Notes: generated from the letters alone by a model not told the origin. Counted from the stretch's first letter, positions 1-8,444 are shown. The stretch: DNA of 64,000 bases from Kutzneria viridogrisea (GCA_014138725.1 JACJID010000003.1:372001-436000), one strand, 5' to 3'. A program made the numbers and translations.

Positions 1-9
1 AACCTTCAT
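1..9 (-). CDS. 5' end of a gene downstream of the P450, probably a ferredoxin (partial)
   Basis: Only the first three codons (Met-Lys-Val) lie inside the window, reading leftward off the edge. The start is preceded by AAGGGGG about eight bases upstream, and the P450 stop lies only 14 bases before the ATG, so the two genes look like one transcript. Small 3Fe-4S ferredoxins that reduce actinomycete P450s are commonly encoded right after the P450 and often begin Met-Lys-Val. The identity is therefore an inference from context. The start codon and ribosome binding site are directly visible. Confidence 0.4.
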
Positions 10-23
10 CCCGGGTACCCCCT

Positions 24-1235
24 TCACCACTCGACGGGCAGCGAGTGCACGCCGTAGACGATCATGTCGTGCTTGAACTCGATCTCCTCCAGCGGCACCG
101 CCAGGCGCAGCGTGGGGATCCGCCGGTACAACGTGCTGTACACGACCTGTAGTTCCATCCGGGCCAGCGGCTGGCCAAGGCACTGGTGGATGCCGTAGCC
201 GAAGGCCACGTGGTGCCGGGACTGCCGGTGGATGTCCAGTTCCCCGGGGTCGCCCTCGAAGGCGCCCTGCTCGCGGTTGCCGATCTCGCCCGCGGCGATC
301 AGGCCCTCACCGGCCCTGATCAGCTGGCCGCCGATCTCGATGTCCTCGGTGGCCACGCGCCTGCGCCCGCTGTGCACGATGTGCAGGTAGCGCAGCAACT
401 CCTCGACCGCGTTGGCCACCAGCTTGGGGTCCTCGGTCTCGCGCAGCTCCGCCAGCTGCTCGGGGTGCTGCAACAGGGCGGTGGTGCCCAGCGCGATCAT
501 GTTGGCGGTGGTCTCGTGCCCGGCGATGAGCAGCAGCACGGCCATGTCGGCGACCTCGACGTCGGTCAGCGCGCCGGTCCGCAGCTGCTCCACGACCAGG
601 CGGCTGAGCAGGTCGTCGGCGGGCTCGGCGTCCTTGGCGGCGACCAGCTTGATCAGGTAGTTGCGCAGCTCGTCGGAGATGGCAAGCGCTTCCTCGGCGC
701 TCACGGTGCGGTTGAGCAGCCGTGAGCTGCAACGCTGGAAGAAGTCGTGGTCGGCGTAGGGCACGCCGAGCAGTTCGCAGATCACCAGGGAGGGCACCGG
801 CAGCGCGAAGTCGCGCACCAGGTCGGCGGGCCGCGGCCCGGCCAGCATCTGGTCGATCAGCCCGTCCACGATCTCCTGCACGCGGGGCCGCAGCTTCTCG
901 ATGCGCTTGACCATGAAGTCCCTGGTGAGCATGCGGCGGTGCACGTCGTGCTCGGGGTTGTCCATGGTGATGAAGGCCTGCAAGTGCTGCCTGCGCGCCT
1001 TGCCGGACTCGCTGACGTGCGGGTAGCCCTCCTTGCGGACATCGGCGCTGATCCGCGGGTCGGCCAGCGCGGCGCGTTGCTCCTCGTAGCCGGTGATCAG
1101 CCACGGTGTGCTGCCGTCCCAGATGCGCACCCGGTTGACCGGGCCCTTCTCGCCCAGCTCGGTCAGCTCGGGCGACGGGTCGAAGGGACAGCCCTTGGCC
1201 CTGGTCATCGGGAAGGTGGGAATGGTGTCAGTCAT
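24..1235 (-). CDS. Cytochrome P450 monooxygenase
   Basis: A soluble bacterial class I P450 of 403 residues, the usual length. The I-helix oxygen-binding motif AGHETT lies near residue 237, the K-helix ExxR lies in VEELLRY, and the heme loop FGYGIHQCLG places the axial Cys near residue 351. It should catalyse O2- and ferredoxin-dependent oxidation of a small molecule. The substrate cannot be read from sequence. An upstream in-frame codon exists at 1289, but the ATG at 1235 is preferred because GGGGGA precedes it and because a palindromic operator (1268-1288) would otherwise fall inside the coding region. A TetR gene lies upstream on the same strand and a probable ferredoxin starts 14 bases downstream, suggesting a regulator-P450-ferredoxin unit. 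Confidence 0.93.
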   Translation of the reverse strand: MTDTIPTFPMTRAKGCPFDPSPELTELGEKGPVNRVRIWDGSTPWLITGYEEQRAALADPRISADVRKEGYPHVSESGKARRQHLQAFITMDNPEHDVHRRMLTRDFMVKRIEKLRPRVQEIVDGLIDQMLAGPRPADLVRDFALPVPSLVICELLGVPYADHDFFQRCSSRLLNRTVSAEEALAISDELRNYLIKLVAAKDAEPADDLLSRLVVEQLRTGALTDVEVADMAVLLLIAGHETTANMIALGTTALLQHPEQLAELRETEDPKLVANAVEELLRYLHIVHSGRRRVATEDIEIGGQLIRAGEGLIAAGEIGNREQGAFEGDPGELDIHRQSRHHVAFGYGIHQCLGQPLARMELQVVYSTLYRRIPTLRLAVPLEEIEFKHDMIVYGVHSLPVEW

Positions 1236-1267
1236 GGATCCCCCAACACGAGCAGTTACCAAACGAT

Positions 1268-1288
1268 TGTTCAGTGACTTACTGAACA
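1268..1288. promoter_or_regulatory. Palindromic operator between TetR and P450 genes
   Basis: A perfect 8-bp inverted repeat (TGTTCAGT / ACTGAACA) is separated by 5 bp in the 113-bp gap upstream of the P450. The size and symmetry fit a TetR dimer site. The adjacent TetR gene is the obvious candidate to bind it. The site is seen directly; the binding partner is inferred. Confidence 0.6.
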
Positions 1289-1348
1289 CATGTTAGGCAT
1301 CTAGGGGGAGCGCTCGCACCGGGATGGGAGTCAGATCACACGGGTGGG

Positions 1349-1963
1349 TCAGGCGAAGACGAGGGAGAGGAACTCGCTCACCATCGGCTCGATGCGGTCC
1401 AGTTGCCGCTCGTCCGGAGAGGCGTGCCACAACGCGACCAGGCCGTGCGTGGCGACGAAGACCATCACGGCGGACCGCTCGGCGGGCAGCCGCAGCTTGT
1501 GCCCGGCCTGTTCACAGCGCTCGAAAGCGGCGGTCACGCCCAGGATGACCTTGCCCAGCGGTCCCTTGGGCGGCTCACCGGGCTCGCGGCGCGGACGGTT
1601 GTTCAGCATCAGCCGGTAGTGCCCGGGGCTGTCCAGGGCGAACTGGCAGTAGGCGTGCATCTGCGCGCGCACCCGGTCGACCACCTGCTCGGCGGGCAGC
1701 GCGGCGTCAGCCTCGGCCATGGCGGCGGCCAGCCGCTCGTAGTCGTACTCGATCAGGCCGTGCACCAGCGCGTTCTTGTCCGCGAAGTGCTGGTAGATGC
1801 TGGCCGGGGCGATGCCCGCGGCCCGCGCCACCCCGCGGATGGTCAGCCCCTCCTCGCCGCCGAGCTCGGACAGCAGGCGGGCCGCCGCCTCCAGGATCTC
1901 CCCGCGCAGCCGTTCGCCCTGCCCCCACGGGTTGCGGGCGCGCTGCTGCGGTGTCGGGTCCAA
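1349..1963 (-). CDS. TetR/AcrR-family transcriptional regulator
   Basis: A TetR repressor of about 204 residues. The N-terminal helix-turn-helix (residues about 15-60) runs from GEILEAAARLL through GEEGLTIRGVARAAGIA to IYQHFADKNAL, followed by a helical ligand-binding domain ending in EFLSLVFA. No ATG is available at the 5' end. The TTG at 1963 is chosen because it lies just after the patatin-like gene's stop; a TTG at 2023 would give an overlap of about 50 bases and a longer N-terminus. The DNA-binding domain is intact either way. It lies between a patatin-like gene and a P450 on the same strand and probably controls the P450 through the palindrome at 1268-1288. Confidence 0.88.
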   Translation of the reverse strand: MDPTPQQRARNPWGQGERLRGEILEAAARLLSELGGEEGLTIRGVARAAGIAPASIYQHFADKNALVHGLIEYDYERLAAAMAEADAALPAEQVVDRVRAQMHAYCQFALDSPGHYRLMLNNRPRREPGEPPKGPLGKVILGVTAAFERCEQAGHKLRLPAERSAVMVFVATHGLVALWHASPDERQLDRIEPMVSEFLSLVFA

Positions 1964-1970
1964 GGCGGTC

Positions 1971-2861
1971 TCACTCGGTGATCGGGGTTCCGGCCGGATG
2001 ACCGTACAGGCCGGGGCCGTCAACCCGCAGGTTGTCCAGGAACTGGGTGCACTGGGCGTAGGAGGACTCGATCAGCTCGGCCGTGTGCGAGAAGTCCAGC
2101 GGGGTCACCGGCTGCACCGGCGCCCCCGGCAGGTACACGATCGGAACCTCAGCCGATGCGATGTGAGACTCCAGTACCGCTTGGTTGCGCATGCCCAGGG
2201 TAGCCCAGAACAGCAGGGTCTCCGCCAGCGAACCGGGCACGCCTGGCAGGTGGCCGGGGAAGGCGCAGTCCAGCACCACCAGCGAGCGCGCCCCCATGTC
2301 CAGGGCCTGGCGGATCGGCACGTTGGCCACCACCCCACCGTCGTAGAGCACCCGGCCCTCGTGGCGCACCGGCGGGTAGACGCCCGGGATCGCACTGCTG
2401 GCCAGGATCGCGGGCACCAGCGAGCCCGAGCGCAGCAGCACCGCGCTGCCGGTGACCGCGTCCACCGCCACCGTGCCGAAGGGCAGCCGCAGCTCGGCGA
2501 AGTTCGTCACCCCGCCGAGCCCCTTGGCCAGCACCTCGACCAGGCCCGTGTTGCGGAACAGGTGCGTGCGGGCCCGGCGCAGGGTCCGCAGCTGGGCGAG
2601 CGGTCCACCGGGGAAGACCTGAGCCCGCGTCATGCCCGCCCACAGCACGGCCAGCCGGTCCGCGGCCCGTGCGGGGTCCAGCGCGAGCAGTGAGCCGTTG
2701 ACCGAGCCGACCGAGGTGCCCACGACCAGGTCGGGCAGCACACCGTGCTCGGCGAGGGCGCGCAGCATGCCCACCTGGATGGCGCCCAGGCTGCCCCCGC
2801 CGCCCAGCACGAAGCCGACCGGGCCGGGCAGGGTGATCGCGCGCTCGTCCACGGGGCGCAT
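1971..2861 (-). CDS. Patatin-like phospholipase (RssA/NTE type)
   Basis: A Ser/Asp-dyad acyl hydrolase of 296 residues. The oxyanion motif GGGGSLGA lies near residue 20, the nucleophile elbow GTSVGSVNG near residue 45, and the catalytic Asp in YDGGVVAN near residue 175. The family hydrolyses phospholipids or lysophospholipids. No signal peptide or membrane helix is seen, so it is probably cytoplasmic. The ATG at 2861 places the glycine loop at the usual distance from the N-terminus; the frame stays open upstream, but that extension overlaps the TPR gene and has low-complexity shadow composition. It lies 17 bases after the TPR gene and just before the TetR gene, in a same-strand run. Confidence 0.88.
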   Translation of the reverse strand: MRPVDERAITLPGPVGFVLGGGGSLGAIQVGMLRALAEHGVLPDLVVGTSVGSVNGSLLALDPARAADRLAVLWAGMTRAQVFPGGPLAQLRTLRRARTHLFRNTGLVEVLAKGLGGVTNFAELRLPFGTVAVDAVTGSAVLLRSGSLVPAILASSAIPGVYPPVRHEGRVLYDGGVVANVPIRQALDMGARSLVVLDCAFPGHLPGVPGSLAETLLFWATLGMRNQAVLESHIASAEVPIVYLPGAPVQPVTPLDFSHTAELIESSYAQCTQFLDNLRVDGPGLYGHPAGTPITE

Positions 2862-2878
2862 CGTCGCATGTGGACGGC

Positions 2879-4069
2879 TCAGCCGCCGCCACGCCTGCCC
2901 CGCCGGTGCCGGTTGGGCGAGGCACGGAAGTCGTGCAGCAGCTGGATGTTCACCCGGGTGAGGTACGGGTCCGGCGGCACGAGCCCACCGGGCTTGCGCT
3001 CCCCCTGCCAGTACGCGAGGTTGGCCACGCCACGGGACAGGTCCACGTGGTTCCCGCCGAGCACCGCTCGCTGCCGCCGCACGAGGTCGGCGGCCAGCCG
3101 TGCGGCCCGCGCGGGCTCGCCGCCCAGCCCGACGGCGTGCGCGTGGTGCGCCCGCAGGGCCAGTGTCCTGGGGTGGTCGGTGCCGAACTCCTCGGTGCAG
3201 TGGGAGATCACCTCCGCCAGCAGCGAGATCGCCTCGTGCACGGCCCCGGTGCGCAGGGTCAGCGCGGCCACGTTCTCCATCGCGGGCAGCCGCCACCGCG
3301 CCGGGACCTGGTCGTGCAGTCCGATCAACAGGCGCAGGGCGCGCCGCGAGTCCCCGCCGATGCCCGTCCAGTAGGCGTGCCGCAGGTAGGCGTTGGCCAG
3401 CGCGCGCACGTGGGTCCGCGGTCCGTCGGGCAGGCCGACCGCGGACAGCGTGCCCTCCACCGACCCACCAGCCGAGTCCCCGACCAGCGCGAGCACGCGT
3501 CGCACGCGGGTCTGCACCCGGTGGGCCCGCCGGGTGGTGCGGTGCATCTCACCGAGTTGCCGTTCGGCCTGCGGTGCGACGGTGGCGATCAGGTGGCTGG
3601 CCTCGCGCAGCTGCCATGCCTCGGCCCGCCACTCCGCCAGCGCCACCCGGCAGGCCAGCACCACCGGGTCGTGCGGCCCCAACTGTTCCAGCAGGGCGTA
3701 CCGCACGCCGTGCAGGATCTCCACCGCCTCATCCAGTCGGCCGCACAGCGCGAACCCGTCCGCCTGGCGCCCGGTGGTCACCAGCACGTCCACCGCGCGC
3801 TCCCCGCCGCCCGCCCGTTGGCGTTCCAGCAACTGCTGCCACAGCCAGGACGCCGTGTCCAGCTCCCCAGCGCGCTGCGCCGACCACGCCGCCGCCGTCC
3901 ACATGTGCGCCTGCTCCGCGGATACCGGCTGGTCCGGCGGCAGTGTCGGCAGCACGCGGGTCGTCTCGTTCAGCCTGTCCAGTTCCTCGGCCAGCTTGCC
4001 CCAGGCGACCTGCCCGGCCCTGCCGAGCGGCGGGCTGTCCCTGGCGGTCGCGCCTGCGTGATCCCCCAT
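2879..4069 (-). CDS. TPR-like helical repeat protein of unknown function
   Basis: A protein of about 396 residues, almost entirely alpha-helical. Repeated helix pairs resemble tetratricopeptide repeats, for example MWTAAAWSAQRAGELDTASW, LRTGAVHEAISLLAEV and ARAARLAADLVRRQRAVLG. No enzyme motif, signal peptide or membrane helix is seen. Such proteins act as binding scaffolds or sensors in actinomycetes, often near regulators, but no partner is identifiable here. The ATG at 4069 is chosen; an in-frame codon at 4135 would add 22 residues. Neither has a strong ribosome binding site, so a leaderless transcript is possible. It is divergent from the GMC oxidoreductase and heads a same-strand run with the patatin, TetR and P450 genes. 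Confidence 0.72.
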   Translation of the reverse strand: MGDHAGATARDSPPLGRAGQVAWGKLAEELDRLNETTRVLPTLPPDQPVSAEQAHMWTAAAWSAQRAGELDTASWLWQQLLERQRAGGGERAVDVLVTTGRQADGFALCGRLDEAVEILHGVRYALLEQLGPHDPVVLACRVALAEWRAEAWQLREASHLIATVAPQAERQLGEMHRTTRRAHRVQTRVRRVLALVGDSAGGSVEGTLSAVGLPDGPRTHVRALANAYLRHAYWTGIGGDSRRALRLLIGLHDQVPARWRLPAMENVAALTLRTGAVHEAISLLAEVISHCTEEFGTDHPRTLALRAHHAHAVGLGGEPARAARLAADLVRRQRAVLGGNHVDLSRGVANLAYWQGERKPGGLVPPDPYLTRVNIQLLHDFRASPNRHRRGRRGGG

Positions 4070-4241
4070 GGTCGAAGTCTGGTAGAGCCCACGAACGGAC
4101 ACAAGGGATCTATGAGGCAATGCCACTTTTGTCACCCCCCGTGTTCGCGACTGTGAAGCGGTGACAGTTTTGTCATCCCGCGCGCACGCGGCGGTATTGA
4201 TCTTGGGCCATTCGTGTCAGCACCTGGTGCGCCAGAAGGCT

Positions 4242-4269
4242 TTCTGCCACGTTGCCGCACGTGGCAGAA
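4242..4269. promoter_or_regulatory. Perfect inverted repeat abutting the GMC oxidoreductase start
   Basis: TTCTGCCACG and CGTGGCAGAA form 10-bp perfect arms around an 8-bp spacer, and the right arm ends one base before the GTG at 4270. It could be an operator at a leaderless promoter or an RNA hairpin at the start codon. Its position argues that codons at 4252 and 4261 are not the true start. Confidence 0.5.
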
Positions 4270-5766
4270 GTGAGTCGACGCCGATTCCTCGCACTGGCGG
4301 CAGCCGCCCCGATCGGGTTGCGCGGCGGTGGTGGTGCGCACGTGCCCGCGATCGTGGTCGGCTCCGGTTTCGGCGGCTCCGTGGCCGCACTGCGACTGGG
4401 CCAGGCCGGGGTGGACGTGCTGCTGCTCGAACGCGGCAAGCTGTGGCCGCACGACGACCACGCCCAGGTCTTCGGCTCCGAGAGCTCGATCGACCGGCGC
4501 ATGCTCTGGTTCCAGCTGCTCGCGAACTACCCCGGGCTGCCCGCGGTGCCGATGATCCCGTACCCGGGCGTGATGCAGGTCGACGTGCAGCCGGGCATCA
4601 CCGTGCTGGCCGCGTCCTGCGTGGGCGGCGGGTCGGTGGTCTACACCGGCGTGACCCTGCAACCGCCACGCCGGTACTTCGAGCGCCTGTACCCGTCCGG
4701 GCTGAGCTACACCGAACTCGACCGCGTGTACTTCCCCCGGGTGCGGGCGATGTTGTCGGCGCAGACCGTGCCTGAGGAGGTCTACAACTCGGCGCCGTTC
4801 ACGCACACCCGGGTGTTCGACGCCCAGTTCGCGGCGGCCGGGCTGCCGGTGGAGCGCACCCCGTCCACCTTCGACTGGCAGGTGGTGCGCCGCGAACTGG
4901 CCGGGCAGGTCCGCCCCTCTGCGATCGTCGGCGAGAGCAGCTTCGGCAACAGCAACGGCGCCAAGCACGACCTGACCCGCAACTACCTGCCCGCCGCGCT
5001 GGCGACCGGGCACGTGCGGCTGGGCGCGCTGCACGAGGTGACCTCGATCCGCCGCGAGGCCGGGCGGTACGCGCTGGCGGTCACCCGGCGCGACGAGGAC
5101 GGGCTCACCGTGGAACAGCTCGAACTGACCTGCGACCGGCTCGTGCTCGCCACGGGGTCGATCAACACCACCCGGCTGCTGGTGGCCGCCCGCGACAGTG
5201 GTGCACTGCCCGGCCTGAACGAGCACGTCGGCACCAACTGGGGCAGCAACGGCGACGCCTTCGTGTTCCGGCCCTACACCGGACCGGTCGGCCCCAGCCA
5301 GGCGGCGCCCATCGTGTCCACCGCCATGGTCGACCAGGGCTACCCAGTGCCGATCCGCGCCGAGAGCGCCGCCGTGTCGCTGCCAGGGCAGCAGCCCGTG
5401 CTGCACCAGCTCAGCATCGCCGTGGACATGGACAACCGAGGGGTGTGGCGGTCCGGGCTCGGCGGCCAGGTCGGCCTGAACTGGCAGGCCAGCCAGTCAG
5501 ACCCCGCGCTGAGGTCCGCGCTGGCGCTGAGCGAGCGGGTCGGCGGCACCACCGGTGTCGGGTCGGCCGCCGCCACGGCGCACCCCGTCGGCGGCTGCCC
5601 CATCGGCGCCGCCACGGACCTCGCCGGCCGCGTGCACGGCTGCCCCGGCCTGTACGTGCTGGACAGCTCGCTGATCCCCGGCAACGTGGGCGGCGCCAAC
5701 CCAGCGCTGACCGTCAGCGCCCTCGCCGAGCGCGCCATGGACCAGATCGTGCAGGCGGGCGGCTGA
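4270..5766 (+). CDS. Tat-exported GMC-type oxidoreductase related to cholesterol oxidase
   Basis: An FAD-dependent alcohol oxidase family protein of 498 residues. It opens with a twin-arginine signal (SRRRFLALAAAAP), followed by the FAD dinucleotide fold VVGSGFGGSVAAL, the flavin-contact motif VGGGSVVYTG and the C-terminal catalytic region AHPVGGCPIG...GNVGGANPALTVSALAERA. Motif order matches class I cholesterol oxidases, but several positions differ from the canonical enzyme encoded at 25594-27192 (for example VVYTGVT instead of LVNGGMA). The substrate may therefore be another sterol or alcohol. The GTG at 4270 gives the signal peptide MSRRRFL; TTG 4252 and GTG 4261 are alternatives. It is a stand-alone gene, divergent from the TPR gene, and is followed by a 22-bp repeat array. 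Confidence 0.85.
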   Translation: MSRRRFLALAAAAPIGLRGGGGAHVPAIVVGSGFGGSVAALRLGQAGVDVLLLERGKLWPHDDHAQVFGSESSIDRRMLWFQLLANYPGLPAVPMIPYPGVMQVDVQPGITVLAASCVGGGSVVYTGVTLQPPRRYFERLYPSGLSYTELDRVYFPRVRAMLSAQTVPEEVYNSAPFTHTRVFDAQFAAAGLPVERTPSTFDWQVVRRELAGQVRPSAIVGESSFGNSNGAKHDLTRNYLPAALATGHVRLGALHEVTSIRREAGRYALAVTRRDEDGLTVEQLELTCDRLVLATGSINTTRLLVAARDSGALPGLNEHVGTNWGSNGDAFVFRPYTGPVGPSQAAPIVSTAMVDQGYPVPIRAESAAVSLPGQQPVLHQLSIAVDMDNRGVWRSGLGGQVGLNWQASQSDPALRSALALSERVGGTTGVGSAAATAHPVGGCPIGAATDLAGRVHGCPGLYVLDSSLIPGNVGGANPALTVSALAERAMDQIVQAGG

Positions 5767-5787
5767 CCCCACAGGCCCAAACCCAGC

Positions 5788-5945
5788 GCGTGTCGGCGCT
5801 TCCGGGACCGCGTGTCGGCGCTTGCGGGACGGTGTGTCTGCACTTGCGCCGCGAGTTCTCACATCCCGAGAAACAGCGCTCGAACCGCAAACACGCCGTA
5901 CCGCAACGTCCGACACACCGCACACGCAGCGCCGACACGCGCTGA
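5788..5945. repeat. Family A 22-bp tandem repeats, facing arrays
   Basis: Three forward units with the core GTGTCGGCGCTT and 22-bp spacing (5788-5853) are followed by a spacer and then reverse-complement units with the core AGCGCCGACAC (about 5890-5945). The array fills the space between the convergent GMC and RHH genes. The same family recurs at 40069-40180, 50204-50313 and 51308-51527. No coding function is seen. Confidence 0.8.
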
Positions 5946-5954
5946 CCCGCGGGG

Positions 5955-6155
5955 TCAGTCCTCGGTCTTGGCGGGGCGGCCGCGGCGTGGGATGCGGCCG
6001 AGGTTGCTGGGCAGGCGGCCCGCGTCGGCCAGCGCGTGGCGCAACAGGAACTCGATCTGGGCGTTGGTGCTGCGCAACTCGTCGGCGGCCCACTTGGCCA
6101 GCGCGTCGTGCACTGCGGGATCCAGTCTCAGCAGCACACCCTTGCGCTCGGCCAC
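5955..6155 (-). CDS. Small ribbon-helix-helix (Arc/HicB-antitoxin-like) protein
   Basis: A 66-residue basic protein. Residues 4-40 (KGVLLRLDPAVHDALAKWAA then a helix with RSTNAQIEFLLRHAL) fit a beta-strand plus two helices of the RHH DNA-binding fold; the tail IPRRGRPAK is AT-hook-like. The GTG at 6155 is preferred over an earlier in-frame codon at 6176 because GGGGAGGG sits six bases before it. No toxin partner is adjacent, so it may be a solitary regulator. It lies 49 bases after the TetR gene on the same strand. Confidence 0.7.
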   Translation of the reverse strand: MAERKGVLLRLDPAVHDALAKWAADELRSTNAQIEFLLRHALADAGRLPSNLGRIPRRGRPAKTED

Positions 6156-6204
6156 AGTGCGCCCTCCCCGGTTCACCTGATACTTTCAGCCTAGCATGTA
6201 GATA

Positions 6205-6810
6205 TCACCTTTGCCGGAGACCGTTCAGCACCTGGTCGACGACCCGCTCGGTCCACCGCGCGTCGGTGACCCGCCCGGCGAGCTTGTCGGCGTAGTAGCT
6301 GCCGATCAGCGCGCTGGTCGCGGCGTCGAGGTCCACGTCGGCGGCCAGCTCGCCCCGCTCGCGGGCCTGGGCCAGCACCTCGCGGAACAGGGCACGGCGC
6401 GGTCGCACGGTGCGCTCGCGCAACAGGTCGAGCAGCTCGGGGGTGTGCGCCTCCTCGGCGAGGCAGGTGCCGATCATGGGCATGCCGTTGACCCGCTCCA
6501 GGGTCAGCCGGAACTCCTCCAGGTGCGCGATCAGGTCGGCGCGGACCTCGCCGACCTGGTGCACGGTGGTGTTCAGCCGCATGGACTCCAGCGCGGCGGT
6601 CACCAGGTCGGCCTTGGTGCGCCAGCGCAGGTGGATGGTCGCCTTGCTGACCCCGGCGGCGGCGGCCACCCCGTCCAGGGTCATCCGGGTGAACCCCTCC
6701 TTGGCCAGCAGGTCGAGCGCGGCGGCCAGGATCGCCTGGTCCTTCTCGACCGACCGGGGCCGCCCCTTGCGCTCAGCGGGCCCGCTGGACCTGGAAGTTG
6801 AAGTCGGCAT
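6205..6810 (-). CDS. TetR-family transcriptional regulator
   Basis: A 201-residue TetR protein. The helix-turn-helix spans about residues 24-66 (AILAAALDLLAKEGF then LDGVAAAAGVSKATIHLRW), with a C-terminal effector domain ending DQVLNGLRQR. It starts 38 bases inside the 3' end of the upstream reductase gene, so the two are translated from one message. By family logic it represses its own operon, and the palindrome at 7459-7476 in front of the reductase is the likely site. The effector is unknown. Confidence 0.9.
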   Translation of the reverse strand: MPTSTSRSSGPAERKGRPRSVEKDQAILAAALDLLAKEGFTRMTLDGVAAAAGVSKATIHLRWRTKADLVTAALESMRLNTTVHQVGEVRADLIAHLEEFRLTLERVNGMPMIGTCLAEEAHTPELLDLLRERTVRPRRALFREVLAQARERGELAADVDLDAATSALIGSYYADKLAGRVTDARWTERVVDQVLNGLRQR

Positions 6811-7426
6811 GCCCGAAGGTACCCATCAGTCGCAGCCACAGGGGAAGCAGCATCTCCGTGCCGCGCGCAGCGGTGATGTCGCCCAGGTCGATGATCGACT
6901 CGGCGGCCCAGCCGAAGCTCACCAACAGTTCGACGACGATCTTCTTGGCCTCGGCCTCGTTGCCGCAGACGAACAGGTTGTGCTCACCGGGCACGCGCCC
7001 CGGCTCGACCATCACCGAGGCGTTGAGCGTGTTGAGCCCCTTGACCACCCGCGCCTCGGGGAACTCGCGCTGCACCTGCTCGCCGAGGCTGTCGGTGTTG
7101 ACCACGCTGAGCGAGACCGCGTCCCCGCCGAAGTCCAGCGGGTTGGCGATGTCCAGCAGCACCTTGCCCGCCAGCGCCCGCGCACCGGCCGCGCGCAGCA
7201 CGTCCATCGCCACGGCCCCGCCGGTCGCGTTCACCACGATTTCACCGAACTCCGCGGCATCGGCGAAAGTCCCCACCGAGGCCCCGTTGCCGACCGCCGC
7301 GGCCCACTCCAGCGCACCCGGGTTGTCCGCTCTGCGTGAGCCCATCCGCACCTGGTGGCCCAGCTCGGCCAGCTTGCCGCCGACTGCCTGACCGACCATT
7401 CCCGTACCCAGCACCGCGATCCGCAT
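6773..7426 (-). CDS. NADPH-binding reductase of the F420-dependent NADP reductase fold
   Basis: A 217-residue Rossmann protein. The N-terminal MRIAVLGTGMVGQAVGGKL is a dinucleotide-binding loop, followed by MGSRRAD, the usual 2'-phosphate-binding segment for NADP, and a C-terminal helical region. It belongs to the dinucleotide-binding group that includes F420H2:NADP oxidoreductase. Many members in actinomycetes are annotated that way without proof, and the substrate here is unproven. The ATG at 7426 follows AGAAGGGAG at ideal spacing; an upstream ATG at 7450 lacks this. It is the first gene of a two-gene operon with its overlapping TetR regulator. Confidence 0.82.
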   Translation of the reverse strand: MRIAVLGTGMVGQAVGGKLAELGHQVRMGSRRADNPGALEWAAAVGNGASVGTFADAAEFGEIVVNATGGAVAMDVLRAAGARALAGKVLLDIANPLDFGGDAVSLSVVNTDSLGEQVQREFPEARVVKGLNTLNASVMVEPGRVPGEHNLFVCGNEAEAKKIVVELLVSFGWAAESIIDLGDITAARGTEMLLPLWLRLMGTFGHADFNFQVQRAR

Positions 7427-7458
7427 GACCGCTCCCTTCTTCGGGCACAAAAACTAAA

Positions 7459-7476
7459 CCGAACGACTCAGTTCGG
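7459..7476. promoter_or_regulatory. Operator upstream of reductase-TetR operon
   Basis: CCGAAC and GTTCGG are perfect 6-bp arms with a 6-bp spacer, flanked by AT-rich AACTAAA and located 33 bases before the reductase start. The sequence resembles TetR-type sites found next to regulators of oxidoreductases. It probably mediates autoregulation by the TetR protein at 6205-6810. Confidence 0.55.
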
Positions 7477-7594
7477 CAAGTACGTGTGACTGATTCACCA
7501 AAATCCTGGTGAGGAGGTGACAGATCGGCCACGATGCGATCAGACGCGGCCAACAACCCCTGCTGTGCCGCGCCGACAATGGGGAGAACTCGTC

Positions 7595-8398
7595 ATGAAG
7601 CGCACCCGATTAGTCGCCGCACTCGTCGGTCTGGCCACCTGTGCACTGGCCATGACCTCGATCAGCCCAGCCTCGGCGAGCCCGAGCGAGGACGATCCCG
7701 CCCTGCACTGGGCGGGATCCCAGGTGGTCAAGCACGAGGGGCACGGCGACGGCCGGGCCTTCGCGCCCGCCGCCCTCACCAACGGCCTGGACGTGAGCCA
7801 CTACCAGGGCAACGTGGACTGGTCCTCGGTCGCGGCCAAGGGCGCCAAGTTCGCCTACGTCAAGGCGACCGAGGGCACCACCTACACCGACCCGACCTTC
7901 GCCCACCAGTACAACGGTTCCTACAACGCGGGCCTGATCCGCGGGGCCTACCACTTCGCACGGCCCAACGCCTCCAGCGGCGCGGCGCAGGCCGACTACT
8001 TCGTCGCGCACGGCGGCGGCTGGTCGCGGGACGGCAAGACCCTGCCGCCCATGCTGGACATCGAGTACGCGCCGAGCGGGGACACCTGCTACGGCCTGAG
8101 CCAGGCCTCGATGAGGTCCTGGATCCAGTCCTTCGTCAACGAGGTGAAGGCCAAGACCTCCCGCTACGCCACCATCTACACCACCACGAACTGGTGGACC
8201 CAGTGCACCGGCAACTGGAGCGGCCTGGGCTCGACCAACCCGCTGTTCATCGCCCGCTACGCCAGCAGCGTGGGCACACTGCCCGCGGGCTGGGGCTTCT
8301 GGACGATCTGGCAGTACGCCGACAAGGGCACCTTCCCCGGTGACCAGGACTACTTCAACGGGGCCTACGACCGGGTGCAGGCACTGGCCAACGGCTGA
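7595..8398 (+). CDS. Secreted GH25 lysozyme (N,O-diacetylmuramidase)
   Basis: Hydrolyses beta-1,4 bonds between MurNAc and GlcNAc in peptidoglycan, outside the cell. The 267-residue precursor has a Sec signal peptide (MKRTRLVAALVGLATCALAM, cleaved after the ASA near residue 30) and one GH25 domain from about residue 60: GLDVSHYQGNVDW supplies one acidic residue, PPMLDIEY the catalytic Asp/Glu pair, and FWTIWQYAD the C-terminal strand. The ATG at 7595 follows GGGGAGA; upstream in-frame codons would destroy the signal peptide. It is monocistronic and ends at a strong terminator. No cell-wall-binding repeats are present, unlike many family members. Confidence 0.94.
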   Translation: MKRTRLVAALVGLATCALAMTSISPASASPSEDDPALHWAGSQVVKHEGHGDGRAFAPAALTNGLDVSHYQGNVDWSSVAAKGAKFAYVKATEGTTYTDPTFAHQYNGSYNAGLIRGAYHFARPNASSGAAQADYFVAHGGGWSRDGKTLPPMLDIEYAPSGDTCYGLSQASMRSWIQSFVNEVKAKTSRYATIYTTTNWWTQCTGNWSGLGSTNPLFIARYASSVGTLPAGWGFWTIWQYADKGTFPGDQDYFNGAYDRVQALANG

Positions 8399-8408
8399 GC
8401 ACCGGGTT

Positions 8409-8444
8409 CCGCGCGGGGACACCGGAAGTCGCGTCCCCGCGCGG
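8409..8444. terminator. Bidirectional hairpin terminator
   Basis: A 12-bp perfect GC-rich stem (CCGCGCGGGGAC / GTCCCCGCGCGG) lies between the convergent GH25 and lyase genes. There is no U-tract, which is common for actinomycete terminators. Confidence 0.75.

Noticed and set aside
5955-6810. Toxin-antitoxin module formed by the RHH protein and its neighbour
   Set aside because: The neighbouring gene is a clear TetR regulator and no toxin-like small gene is adjacent.
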